Shown: one piece after another, positions 23,543 through 35,243 of the stretch
How the letters are laid out: each line of letters opens with the position of its first letter
How positions within the stretch are numbered: position 1 is the first letter of the stretch
Source: Sipunculus nudus
Taxonomy: Eukaryota > Annelida > Sipuncula > Golfingiida > Sipunculidae
DNA length: 64,000 nt
Direction: 5' to 3'
Assembly (NCBI GenBank): GCA_026874595.1
Contig: CM049306.1
Location: 106,219,142 to 106,283,141, forward strand
Notes under the pieces: generated by a model
The model's database searches: none
Told to the model about the DNA's origin: nothing
Seen by the model: the letters and a program-made list of their open reading frames with translations, nothing else
Position numbers and translations under genes: made by a program

Positions 23543-25764
23543 TTAATGTTTATATATACACATGGGATTATTTAAAAAAGAGTATACTGATAGTAACCAT
23601 TTAGGCTCGTGCTGGCATTAAAACAAGGAGCATTTACCTGCCTCGGTTCTATTCCGTGCATGAACTGGGCCTAAAGAGGCTGCGAGGGTCGCTGCGAGAG
23701 GTTTTTAAAATTCGCCAATTTACGAAAGCTTGAGCCTAATAGTGGGTTTGAGAAAGTTTTGAACACATCCAAAATCAGTCTGCGAGAGGTTTGCGAAAGG
23801 TTTTTGCTCGCAACTACCCTTGCGAGACCTTTGATCACATAGGCCCTGGTGTTGTCATGTAAACACTTTTAATTAAGACCAGACAAAACGAAGATGGTTA
23901 CTCATACTTAGCCAGATCTGATCTGTTGTATAAAAATTTACATTTTGTCTAAATTCTTGATTTCCATAATTGATCGTCACCTCCATAAAGAATTAATAAG
24001 CTTTCGAGACAGATATAGGTGGGTGGGGGGGGGGGGGGCACGAAGGGTTCACGCGAACAGACTATTTATTTATTATTAGACTCTGACCAGGGGATGTACA
24101 ATGTATGACTACTATTTCGTTATCAGACAAAATAACGTCATTTTCTGTTGACTATGGAGAGAGTTTTATATATTATCAACCATCCACAACCAGAATAAAG
24201 TGTCTATATCAATGTCACTCATTGTATCAATGAAGGTTTACGGAGGTCGACCACTGGTTATATCAATAAGTTGTTCATCCAATGTCCTATAGATGGCAGA
24301 AGTTGGCGCGGACTAGCCTGGGCCGGCTGTATGCATTTTATTCATTTCCGTTCCCCTACTACAGATAATGAGGGATTTCGTGTTTACAACCTTTATCTTT
24401 GATAACTGTTTATTAATTTGTTTGCTAATATGTCCTTTTCTTAGACTAAAGTCTATTACAGACTTTTCACTTACATAAATAAATTTAAGTAAACTGAGAG
24501 GAAACTTGGCCTAGGGGCGCCTTTCTCGACTGTTTTCGTATGATTAAATTTGCAAATGCACTTTCGGTGTTTATTTATGATAATAGGGTAATTTTCAATT
24601 CAGTGCGTGCTTTTACAGCGACCAAGATTAATATAGAAAATATTCTTAACCACATTATTAATATTACAGATGAGGCAGGTGAATACAGCTTGATTTAATT
24701 GTAACTTATCGTTCTTGTCGTAAGGTTTCCTTCTTAATTATTTAATTAACACTAATGGGTCACGAGACTATCCTTTATAAACTCCGATCGTTCATCTGCA
24801 AAAATAGAGCAGGTACTACACCTATGTAATCTCACTAAAACACACCAATAGTCTTTTAAAATGAAAAGGAAACTTTTAAAAAAGGGCCATCAGGCTACAA
24901 CCTTCCTCAAATATACACTACCTCCACTTCTGGTATTACCTGAATTTCTTATCGTGCCCTTCGTTGAATTAAATATTTATCGTTACCCTGAGATCAGGAC
25001 GGCCCCTTGAACATCTTTCATTTTCCCCTTGTTTTACAAGGCGTGTGTCTGTGATCAGGCGGTGACATTTGAGTCCTGGCCGCTTGTTGCCCGACATCAC
25101 CGTCTACAATCCATCCAGCTGGACCTCCAGTGATTGCAGTCGTCTTCCATTTACTAATATGATTTGCCGGCTGTGACAAGATGGGACCCGACCATAAGAA
25201 AAACGACGAGGGGGATTTCTGTATGCACCTGCACACCGCGGTGCTCCAGTTTATTCATGGGTCCCACTTCCAGTGTCTGCTTAAACCTAAATCTGACCCA
25301 GCACCGGCCGACTCAGCCCAGGAAACTGCATGAACTCATATCACTATTGCTTTGTTGACAAATTGCTGCCGATACGGGATTTGGTATCTCTGTGGCCGAC
25401 AAGGACTTTGTATTGGGCCGTGGAGTTTCATGGCAGTCACGGAATGCGGGACGGACGGGACAAGGCAAGCCGTGGCGAGCAATGAATAGTCAAATAACGC
25501 TGGATTTACGGACGTCATAATCTTATTACTCAAAAGACTTAGGCACCAGAAAGCCAAATGCATGGCCTGTACTGCGCGAAATCATTCACTGATCACTAGT
25601 GCACCACGAGCTGCTAAAAATATCCAGTGAAATAAATTTGTCGTACAAATATATTTCTCTTTTGACCCGATAGCGTTGATTTACATTTTTAACAGTAAAT
25701 TTGTGTTATTGCTGAAAGATTTATATATAAATAAGTTCTCGTAAAATTGTATTTACACTTCTGT
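23539..25764. other. Non-coding stretch, possible decayed DNA element and complex segment
   Basis: At 23.65-23.85 kb several GCGAGAGGTTT-like motifs occur in both orientations, and CAGGGCCTATGTGATCAAAGG is readable on the minus strand at the right edge. This hints at a decayed DNA transposon. A poly(G) tract lies near 24027. The segment at about 25290-25570 is GC-moderate, non-repetitive sequence that could be regulatory. No coding exon is recognised. Confidence 0.35.
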
Positions 25765-25765
25765 T

Positions 25766-25830
<65 letters not shown>
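25765..25830. repeat. Compound (AC)n(AT)n microsatellite
   Basis: About 11 AC units pass directly into about 20 AT units. Confidence 0.97.
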
Positions 25831-25832
<2 letters not shown>

Positions 25833-26454
25833 CATTCCTGAAATTCAGATACCAATCAAAACAAAACGGTTTAGCCAGGTCCTCTGTGTCGGCTAGCTGC
25901 TTATCATTTTTTATCATTTTTACCCTTTGGTACTTTAGATTATGCCCCGGTTTGTATTTTCTGGTGTTTTGGGTTACTCAAAAGAGTGGCGTTAGATGGC
26001 GCGGTGATATTTATCGAAAGTATACCACCCTAAACCATATAATGACAAATTGGGACATTTGTCATTCTTTGTTTAATTGACAGACAGGAATGTCATGCGC
26101 TACATCTCATTAACATAATATATATATATATTATATATATTATATAAAACATAAATAAAATATGTATACGATAGTATATGTTAACATATTAATGTTTTCA
26201 TATAGAAAAAAAACATCTGATATATTTTACCACATTTTTTCTATATTCTTCGGTTCCATTCCCTTTCAAGTTCACGCCCGAATAAGGCTTATAAGGATAC
26301 TGGGTTTATTTATGTTATGTTAAATACAATTTTTTGTCGAAGGATTGTATATTTTTCTAATATTTCCGTGAGGCAAATACAGTGCGCAGAAGAGCGGCAC
26401 TAGAGGTTACACCTTCACGTTTGATTTCAAGCACTGACATCTAAAAGGTACATA
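25831..26454. other. AT-rich non-coding spacer
   Basis: It includes a short interrupted AT tract at 26118-26145. No coding signal was seen. Confidence 0.5.
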
Positions 26455-26942
26455 ATCAGGAACAATATTATTTCTATTCTTTTACACTATCAGTTCAGAT
26501 TTGCTTTATACAAAAGTTTCCCAGTAAAACCATTCCAGCACACAGTCTCATTTCCTCGCATACGACTGTCTAAAACCTTATCATAGCCATGCGTGCTGGT
26601 AAACACAGTCTGTTTACAATAACAAGGCCGCGTGATCGGAGGTCCGATCAAGGGGAAACACTCGGTGTTTCGGCCAGCGGGAACATTTATTACATTTTTT
26701 TAGCCAAGTCAGTCAGAGCATCTCCTGATTGGCACGTGCTGTGGCTCCGCGCAGCACACGGGTCAGCGCACTGTGTTTTTGTTTACACCTGTGATCGCGC
26801 CCGGGTCACTGTTTTTACACTCGTTTAGGGGAGTAAGGAAACGGTTTCAAGGCAATATTTTGGCAGGTACAGGTTTATTTTAAAGGGAAGAAGCTATTTT
26901 TGTGTAAACTCAACATGCTTTATAGGTGATTGGACCCCTTTA
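26455..26942 (+). repeat. Dispersed ~470-490 bp repeat, copy 2
   Basis: Second copy of the family at 3379-3847, in the same orientation, alignable from ATCAGGAACAATATTAT to GACCCCTTTAA. It has an extra GC-rich insertion around 26745-26775 relative to copy 1. The 79-codon open frame inside it is not conserved in copy 1, so it is not a gene. Confidence 0.85.
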
Positions 26943-29900
26943 ATTTTTTAACATTTCCAATTTTGTTCTAATAGGAGTCTTTTATATATTTTTTACAATA
27001 AACTTCACATTTCAACTGATTTATATATAAAGTTTATTTATTTTTCATTTTTATTTTAAATGTATTCCTTTACCTATGATGACCAAATTTTACGCCGAAT
27101 ATAAAGAAACAGTTAACCTGTTGATTCGAGGTTAATTCGAGATTCACATGATTACACGCTCTTATAGTGCATATGAGGCGTGTTTACTCATAAACATTTT
27201 CTTGACATTTTTACACTTAGCGCACGAGGAACACAGACGTATCCCATAATCCGATTACATTATTAATGATTCCTGCATATAGTCATCAAGGGGAGGATTA
27301 TATAGTCATCAAGGGAAGGCTTCTTATTATGATGGAGGCCACTAAAATCAATGTTTCCGAATGGGTTTTGCTGTGCTATTCTCTGCACATTAGTATATAT
27401 ACAATGTTCGGCGGGGCTGCTATATACTGCCAATGCCTCATAACCATACTGATAAAAATATATTAAAATGACGGCAATGATATAATTTATACAAGAGACC
27501 TAACAGATAACTAATGGCTTTAACAGACTCCAGTCCCATTGTCCTGCCATGTTTGGTAGAGACATGGTCACCGATGATCGGCGGGAAAGAACTGGTCATT
27601 TTTCAGATAAAAATTGCACAACAGGAAACAATCTGGTACATTTTGATATAAGCCTTTAGCAATCATAGCAAGCTTGCCCGTTGCTTGTCACTTAAGTGCT
27701 AAGACCGTAAAGGAGAGGTCACAGTCGTTGACAGGGGAACCCAACTATAGTTCTGTCCGGACTTCCTCACAAGCCAATCCCGTTTTGGAACCACTTGGCC
27801 TGTCGCTGGAGCTATCCCTGACACGTGCTCGATCCTTCCGGGTTCTCCTGGATGGTTACAAGCAGCTTTATCTACCCACCAACGGGAGCTCTCAGACATG
27901 TATTGATAACACCTTCACGCAGGTTATTGGACAATCGAGATATCAAAGAAAAACAACAAATCCCTATTTACTTGAGGATGAGGAGTGTATAAAAACACAT
28001 ACAATGATTTGGTGAAATTGAAGAACTGCGGCCGGATTTGGGTTCGATGACCTGTATACAAGACGCCTTAAGAGTCTTAAGAATACTTCTGGATAATGGT
28101 CAGCCTGCATGCAGTTCACATTAACAGATAGAGCTGAATATATTTCTAGAGTTGTCAGGATATGTATTTTTTTTCAACATTGATACTTTCAGTTGATGCT
28201 TGTATAATATGAAATCTGTTCTTCGGGCACCGATTCAAATATAACTGGAATTTTCGGTCACGAACACGAAAGATGATCACGTGGCCTGTCTGCATTATGA
28301 TGTAGGGACAACTCTATAATAAGACTAAAATCTCCAGTACCACCAGCAAAAGTTGTTTTGACATTTCAGCCAACGGGTACTTTATCTAAGTGCCTAAGTT
28401 AAGTGTAAGATCACGTCCAGTCGTCGGCTGAGCATAATTTTGAAATTAATTCAATATCAATAATAATAAATTATTTGACGCTTTAATTATTTAAAATCGT
28501 TTATTTTGAACTTTAAATTTTCTAAAAGGGAAGACAGTACATCTCCCTGAATTTACATCCAACGTTTGCCTAGAATCCTTCCATGTCGCTGTGTGTGTTG
28601 GTGTGTGTGTTGTTGGGTGTGTGTATGTAATCTACGACCCAGGACGCACAATTTATCCAAACTAGCATGTAACCATATAGCTCCCCAAACATATTTAGGT
28701 TATCTTTCACAAGAAGTTACAATGCAGAAAACCTAGCTGATCGCCTCGGGTAACAGAAATGAAACACAGCATCAAACGGCGTCGATGACAGCGAGTCACT
28801 TTGAAGTGGCTGGATTATTAAGGTGATGCCTTGATACCAAACGATCAAATACCTAGGACAGTTTTATGCAGGAAATTCGAATAACATCAAGAGTGAGCAC
28901 TCCGGGACTCGAGGCTCGTGTAGTCCACGTAAATTGATGGTTGTGTGACTTCTTGTGATTTTATGCGGTGATGACCAGGTAGAACAGGGATATAAGACCT
29001 CCTACTTTAGGAAACGCCAAAGGCCATGGTCTCTATAGATATAAAAATAACGTTACATGGTGGGAGAATGAACGTAATCAACAGGAAGCGTACGTAATAG
29101 TCCTCTTGTCACAACGTTCATTAGGATTCGGGTAAATTTTTCAGGTCATTGTTTTGTATCATCAGATCGGTGATTACAATGATTGATTGATTAGGCACGA
29201 TACTTAATTACATAACGTTCTTCTGTCAGCCTCATCGGCTTCGTGATATATATCGTGATGACACCCACTGACTTTGAATCTAGGAAACCTACAAAAACTG
29301 ATTGCATCCTTCACATCAGGATACATTCCACAGCGTAGCTCTAGGGTTCCTAGATAAGTTTCTTTGTTTAATCAGATGTATGTTTTTATCATTTAGAAAT
29401 TTCTTTAAACTACAATCCGTAATTGAACTGAAGGGCCCGCCATAGGCTTATTGATTGACGACTCTCCCTAGTTTTTTTTTCAGTGAATAACGCTAATGCA
29501 TGTCTAAAACATATGAAACGGTCTATCAGTTTCTAAAGTTCTAAGTTTTTAATTCTTTTCAATATCCTATTATCTCTAAATATTCTAAAATAATTTTTTA
29601 CGAATATAATTTATCCTGTACACTGATAATTTCACATTTTAAAGAAATCTCTCTGTTAAGAGAAATCTTAAGGTTGTATTAAGCTCTGTTATTTTCATTT
29701 TGTTAGTAAAGAGTGGTCTGTTCATGTAATATATACGACAGTTAGCCTGCAGATAGCCGTAAGTAGCCAAACCTAATATTTCCATACTGTTAAATACTGT
29801 TAAATATTTAATAATGAGGTTGATTAAATCCGGGGAACAGATGTAAATTGAGATGAAGCAAACGTAAATAAATATTAAAATGACGAAAGGCCACGGATTC

Positions 29901-31165
29901 AATGCGAACATGAACTACTAAGAGCGTGCGCGGAGGTTTTTTTCATTCATATGCTGGCTGGTGGCGCCGAGTTTTAGGGGTCGGATTTCAAAAAGCAATT
30001 TAGAAATCCTACAGATGTTTCTTATTTCCACAACGGAGCCACATGCTTAAGCTTGCAGGGAATCAGGTTACATTCACAATAGAGTATTTCAACTGTTTAA
30101 TTTGTATACATTGTCCGATCTGATGACGTAGTAGTCTTAGCAGATCAGTCATGGTTACCGTGGGTAGTTTCTTTCCAAGTATATTACCTTACTTCGTGAG
30201 ATCAAAATAATCTTATTAAGCATAGTTTATTCGTGTGCTACTCTTTTTTTTATATCTAATGTTACTATACAGCTACTTAAAAATCATATTAAGACACCTC
30301 AGTTTGGATATGAGCACGGGATGGGGTTCATTTAAGTAGCTGTGGCAGAAACAGTCCATGTCTGAATGGAACGTAACGGATGCAAGGGTGTAACGACTAT
30401 GACAGATGGCAGACTCTTTCTTTGTTATGAAACGTTATTTTCACAAAACTTAAGCCATCCTAGGGGATGACGTCTTGTTTCAGATGAATGAAAATAGGCT
30501 GTTGATAACATAATTTTAACTTTATTAGATCAAAAGGTTTGCCAAAATAATTCATATAGGCCTATATTTTGCATTATTTCTGTGATAATGTTTTACTTAT
30601 GATAATACCGAAAATGTTCCAGGTTTCATGTACAGCAAATAAATACTTATAGCAAAATTTACTTACAGCAAATTTACTTACAATATATACATAACTGTTT
30701 GGTGGTAATCTTAAAAAGCTTTAAAGAAAAAATCCTGTTAATGCACAGGCGCTCGAATAGTGTAGATTTCTTTTAATTTTGTTACTTTTATGGGTCATTT
30801 CCTTTATAACTATTACTTATTTGACATTTTCCTCGCGTTCACACTATGGGTCCATCTTTTCATTGTTTACTTAATATTTGGGATAGGTAGGCAAGACGCC
30901 CCATCGCTAAGTCAGACAGCCATGTCACATCGGTTTTGGGCTAAGTACAATCATGCGCGATTGGCAAAACCATTTTTATTTTTTTCGTAAAATGTCTAAG
31001 AATTATCAGTTTAGCATTGTTTTCATCTTTCATCATTGACATCATTACGGTAACCAAAATCATTACAAAACGTTTATTGTAAATAATACAAAGGATATAG
31101 CAACAAAAACACTTGATGTGGCTTCCAAGAAATCGAGAAATATTAAAAACGGCGAGTATTTGTTT
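26943..31165. other. Non-coding stretch
   Basis: About 4.2 kb with no supported exon. The longest plus-strand frame (27674-28015, 113 codons) has no recognisable domain and overlaps an opposite-strand frame. A GT-rich run occurs at about 28590-28626. No recurring repeat family was noticed. Confidence 0.45.
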
Positions 31166-31760
31166 CTATTTTTCAAGATGCTTATCCAGTAATTCATTCT
31201 TTTCTGCTGTCTTACGTTCTATTTTTTCATTATGCTTCACAGCCGCAAGGAATGTTGACAGTGAAGGGACATTGCCCTGCTTACGTTGACTTAATATGAT
31301 AATCTTATAAATTAATAACAGAAAATCAACAAGTTGTTTAAACGACGTATCATCTGGGCAACCCATATACACCGTTTCAGGTGTAAATGGAGGCAAATAG
31401 ATGTCAGCCTGATTCGCCCAATTTATAATATGAAAGTAAAGAGATTTAACCATGAAACTTGCACAGAATAAATGGACAACTGATTCTGTATCTATAAAAA
31501 AGTATGAACATCTGTTAGTGTCCGTCAGTCTCCATGTAAATAATTTATCGTTGACAGTTAATATATTGTGTGGGATTTTGAATGGGAACTTTCCAAAGTA
31601 GTTTCATATACATTTTAGAACTTTTTCCATCAAACATTATTTAAATCAAGATTCCCATGCAAATTTATTTTATTCCCTAGTTCTTCAACTTTATCCTGAT
31701 AAGTCGTGGGTATACCCGTTTGAAATTTACATTCGCAGGATTAACTGAGATTTCCCCTCC
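31166..31760 (-). pseudogene. 3' remnant of a LINE (L1/Tx1-like) polymerase ORF
   Basis: Read on the minus strand, the frame is open from 31603 to the TAG at 31166 (about 145 codons) with no credible start. Its order matches the C-terminal end of non-LTR retrotransposon ORF2 proteins: FPFKIPHNILTVNDKLFTW, then a degenerate zinc-finger/HLF region (RCSYFFIDTESVVHLFC), a hydrophobic DFLLLIYKIIIL segment, and a charged tail with FLAAVKHNEKIE and NELLDKHLEK. In the family the region around HLF usually has CxxC...H...C; here the second Cys is replaced by Phe. Between 31603 and about 31760 further similar sequence (NLDLNNV, WKKF) is broken by stops and a frame change. The element is 5'-truncated and decayed. 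The assignment is from motif memory, not a search. Confidence 0.7.
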
Positions 31761-32661
31761 AGAGAAAATGTTTTCAGACTCTCTTTCATGGCAAGAATTT
31801 TGGTCTCTTGGCTGAACCGCTGTTACGTCAGCAGTCACCATCTGAAGACTCCATTGGTAAATATATCAACTAATCAGAAAGCGCGTCCTCGGTTGCTATG
31901 GCATGCCTGTCGTCGTTTCGTAACTACATGAGACATGCTCAACTTTAGCACCTGCTGACGGCATGTTACTGTGGCTATTTGTGCAAGGAATCGTTGTCAT
32001 TAGAAAGAAAAGACCCAGAAAGATTATTAATTTTCTGTCATAATGCTGATACGGAGGGAATCCTGTGATTACTAATCCTGAGCCAGATGGCTGTTGGACT
32101 AACCGACGAGGCGTCTTGCCTGCCAAATCTCAAATATTAAGTAAATAATAAAGAGATAGATCGTATAGTGTGAAAAACGAGAGGAAAATGTTTGATAAGT
32201 TATAGTTATAAGGGAAATGACCCAGAAAAGTAGCAATTTTCGCTAATAGCAATTTAAGCGACTGTGGTTAAAGTAAACCCCAATCTAATTGCTACGCGAC
32301 TTTCTAAATCTATAATATAGATAAAACCAAAACAGTTGAACCACTGGTAAAAAATATTTGTTCTTAATTTTCATGGATATTTTAATTTAAAAAAACTTCT
32401 CTATTATAAAATTACAATAAAATCCCAAAAATAATTTAATAAAAAGATTCTTTCTGTATATTTAAATTATTAAATACTTATACATGTTACATCGAACTAT
32501 TTTAATATTGATTTTTGGTTGGGAATTTATCTTTAATTGTTTTCCCTGACATTGAATTACAATGTCATTTTACAATTTCATAGTTTGATTTTGAATTATA
32601 ATTTTCAATCATATTTCTGGGCTTGTTCATATAAGTAAAGACAAGATCATATAAATAAAAC

Positions 32662-32663
<2 letters not shown>
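31761..32663. other. Non-coding sequence upstream of the GPCR
   Basis: AT-rich, with no coding exon recognised. TCGGTTGCTATGGCATG near 31892 resembles half of an RFX X-box, a weak match. There is no TATA box that I would tie to the receptor gene. Confidence 0.4.

Positions 32664-32703
<40 letters not shown>
32664..32703. repeat. (GA)n microsatellite
   Basis: About 20 GA dinucleotides, roughly 0.8 kb upstream of the receptor start codon. GA repeats near promoters can bind GAGA-type factors, but nothing here shows that. Confidence 0.97.
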
Positions 32704-32705
<2 letters not shown>

Positions 32706-33479
32706 TCTGTCCGCTGTATTTGTGGTGACTTATGAACGGTCGTTGGTCATGATTCCATTGAATCTGTAAGAAAACCGATTTATGGAGCCAGTGATTGAGA
32801 TATTCCATTCCCGGCACGAGCCAGGTCTGAGGGACGGAAGGTCACTTCATCACAGGCCCAGAAGTTAGTTTCCGCTCAGCTTGAAGGAAATGAATATCTT
32901 TGTACCTTCTGGCCACTTCAACATAGCCACAACTAACAGTCCAATTAAGCAATATCTGCCGACGCTGCCCTGCTGGAGAACAGCACACAGATCTCTGGTT
33001 GGTTTGTGCGATGGTTCTATCAATACAGATAACACGGAGCGTTGAAATATTGAACACGGTAGAAAACACTTACAGCCCTCGTGGTGGACTGAACCTCTGT
33101 ACACAGATAGTGGGCAGCCCCTGTACAAACAGGTCCTCTTCTGTATCAGTCAGACCTGCCTGACAGTGAAGACGAACATCAGGTCGATATCTGCCTGGCC
33201 GATTGTAAGCTGGGATGGCCCAGCTTGTGGGCGGGTGCTGCTCTGAAAGCCGCCTGGCATAGTGCAGTCCCGCAAGTGGCAACCGATGTGTGACAGAGGA
33301 CGCCATTGGCGAGCGGGCGACCAGTCACTATGGCAATTGTGACGCCTTGCTTTCCCGCGCGACACAACCGAGGCAACAAAATAAGAGCAGCTCATTGAAG
33401 AGAAGTCATTTAGGAATTCACCTTGCCGAGTGCCAGTCAGGTTGTACATGTGTGATATACGCCGCGTTTGTACCGCACT
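32704..33479 (+). promoter_or_regulatory. Putative 5' flank / 5' UTR of the GPCR gene
   Basis: Composition rises toward the GC level of the coding exon and the sequence is non-repetitive. An in-frame TGA at 33453-33455 closes the reading frame nine codons before the ATG at 33480, so the coding sequence cannot extend upstream without a splice. The transcription start cannot be placed. Open frames on the minus strand here (up to 168 codons, 33150-33656) run into the receptor exon and look like shadows. Confidence 0.4.
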
Positions 33480-35237
33480 ATGGAAAACTGGTACAGTCCA
33501 TCGCCGGAGGCTAATGCTACCACTACGTCCAAACCGGAGCTTGGTTATCCTATGTACAATAATGTTACGACCAGACTGTACTACTTTGTCCTCATACCTA
33601 TAGGATTTCTGAGTAATTTGTTCGTTTTGATCGTAGCAGTTTGCATCGTTAGACACCAGAAGACTAAGAGGAGCGTCCCTGATATATTCCTGGCAGCTAT
33701 AGCCACCTGTGATTTGCTATCTGTGGTTGCCATTCACCTGCCGTCGGTGGTATGTTTCTGGGAGGCAGGGTGGGTGCTCGGGGATGCCGGCTGCAAGTCA
33801 CAAGTACTGCTACAAAGTTTTTACTTTAATATGCTGTTCCTGTTACAGGCTGTGGTATCGGTGGATCGCTATAACGCTCTAGTCCGCCCTCTGTGGCATC
33901 ACAGTCACGATTCCGTCCGCCGGATACGTATGGTCCTGGGTACGGCACTCGTCATCGGAGTGATCGTGTCATCTCTCAACTTGGGGTGCTCATGGGAGGG
34001 GGCGAAACCTTTACCCACTTGGTACGTATGTGCTCATAAAGTCAGCGTGCGAACTCCTTTATGCTTAGCCAGCACGTCTATAACAGGCGTTATATATGTT
34101 GCAGCTTTTGTGTTTTTCATCGCTTGTAACGTGCTGTTGTTTCGTATACTGATGCAGTACTATGACCGAAGTTCCACCAATGTGTTGTGTGAGATATCTA
34201 AAGCGATGACAGTGCTAGACCATGAGCGTAAGACAAACATTGGAGGGGAGAGGCCGTCGGTACATCTAACCCCGACGCTTAAGCGATTCTCTTTCAACAT
34301 TGATCGATTAATAACTCCAAACGCTTTGCCACCGGATCCAAATCGTTCGGCGGAGTCAGTGGTCGATATGCGGAAAGCTTCCACTGCTACTCACTGTTTG
34401 TTGCCGGCCATCACCTTCAGTAAAAGACCAAGTTTTAATCCTCCCCCGGAATACGCACAAAAAGAACCACTCCCGGAGGCTGACAGTAACGAAACTACAA
34501 AGCTGTTGGAATCCAACTCCTCCAAAGTCAGTCAGCCCGGGAATACTTCCACCATCAGCGGGGACACCGATATCTCTAACCCGGAAAATTTTCAAAATAT
34601 TCCCTTCATCGACGTGGAGGTACCGGAAATACAAGTACTTCCGGATCCAGACGAGCAGTCGCCAGCCGAGATTAATGTCACGTCAAACACACCCGTTATA
34701 CCAGATATCAAGATCATACCGGAAGTTACGATATGTGCTCCAACTGAGGAGTCGGAGTCGACGGAAGTGCGTAGTAACCTGGCTCGCAAAGAAAGCACCG
34801 GAAGCATTGCCAACCGGCCAAAATCATTAAATTTACTGGATGCTGGTGCAGCCAAGATTCCAGTCATAAACCTCCCCTCCTGCAGCCCCACCCCTTGTCG
34901 TTATTCCCCGACACACGGGCCCGACTTTCCTGTCCGTTTATCAAATGGTAACATTCTCAAGCCGGATTTCAGCATGTCCAACAATTTATTAACAGTTCCA
35001 GGTGCTGCAAAGCGTCCCAGTGCAGTGACCATTCAGGAGCGGTCACGTGCCGTCAGCGTGGTCAGCCGCCAGTCTGTTGTTCCTAATACGTGGGAGTTCT
35101 TCTACTTTCATCGACAACTTATGAAGTTGCTGAAAAAATTGAGCAAGAAGGCAGACGAAGAAAGGCGTGAAGTGCGCATGGCCAGACTCATGCTCATGTC
35201 GGCTGCCCTGTTCGTACTGTTATGGATACCGTACTCG
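33480..35237 (+). CDS. Class A GPCR, large first coding exon (N-terminus to TM6), prostanoid-receptor-like
   Basis: A 586-codon exon with a good start context (A at -3, G at +4) and an upstream in-frame stop. N-glycosylation sites sit at N12 and N28. TM1 is about 34-57 (GFLSN, N46 = N1.50), TM2 67-90 (D78 = D2.50), C105 = C3.25, TM3 106-129, DRY at 129-131, TM4 152-170, ECL2 with PTWYVC (C184), TM5 197-222, ICL3 about 223-565, TM6 from 566 with LWIP (P584 = P6.50). Residue 3.32 is Gln112, not Asp, so an aminergic receptor is unlikely. The LNLGCS...PTWYVC end of TM4/ECL2 recalls the prostanoid-receptor pattern GLG...PGTWC. An intron after TM6 is also, as I recall, typical of prostanoid receptor genes, though not unique to them. 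ICL3 (~340 residues) is far longer than in vertebrate prostanoid receptors. It has RKAS, KRPS, KRFS and RKES motifs, PPEY at 322-325, and a basic helix before TM6. TM7 is missing from this exon. The class A call is firm; the ligand is inferred weakly. Confidence 0.93.
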
Positions 35238-35243
35238 GTAAGT
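35238..35243 (+). other. Splice donor (GTAAGT) of the GPCR exon
   Basis: Full consensus donor in phase 0 after the serine codon of IPYS in TM6. Reading through it gives VSFSTHI and a stop at 35259-35261, which would truncate the receptor in TM6. Splicing here is therefore needed for a seven-helix protein. Confidence 0.85.

Noticed and set aside
27674-28015. 113-codon plus-strand frame
   Set aside because: No recognisable domain, an opposite-strand frame overlaps it, and no splice or start evidence was found.
31880-31910. RFX X-box upstream of the receptor
   Set aside because: Only half of the motif fits, and it lies 1.6 kb from the start codon.
33468-33479. Alternative receptor start at 33468
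   Set aside because: The codon there is TTG. The first ATG in frame is at 33480, in good context, with a stop at 33453.
33150-33656. 168-codon minus-strand frame over the receptor start
   Set aside because: No domain is recognised, and it lies opposite a well-supported exon. It is a shadow.
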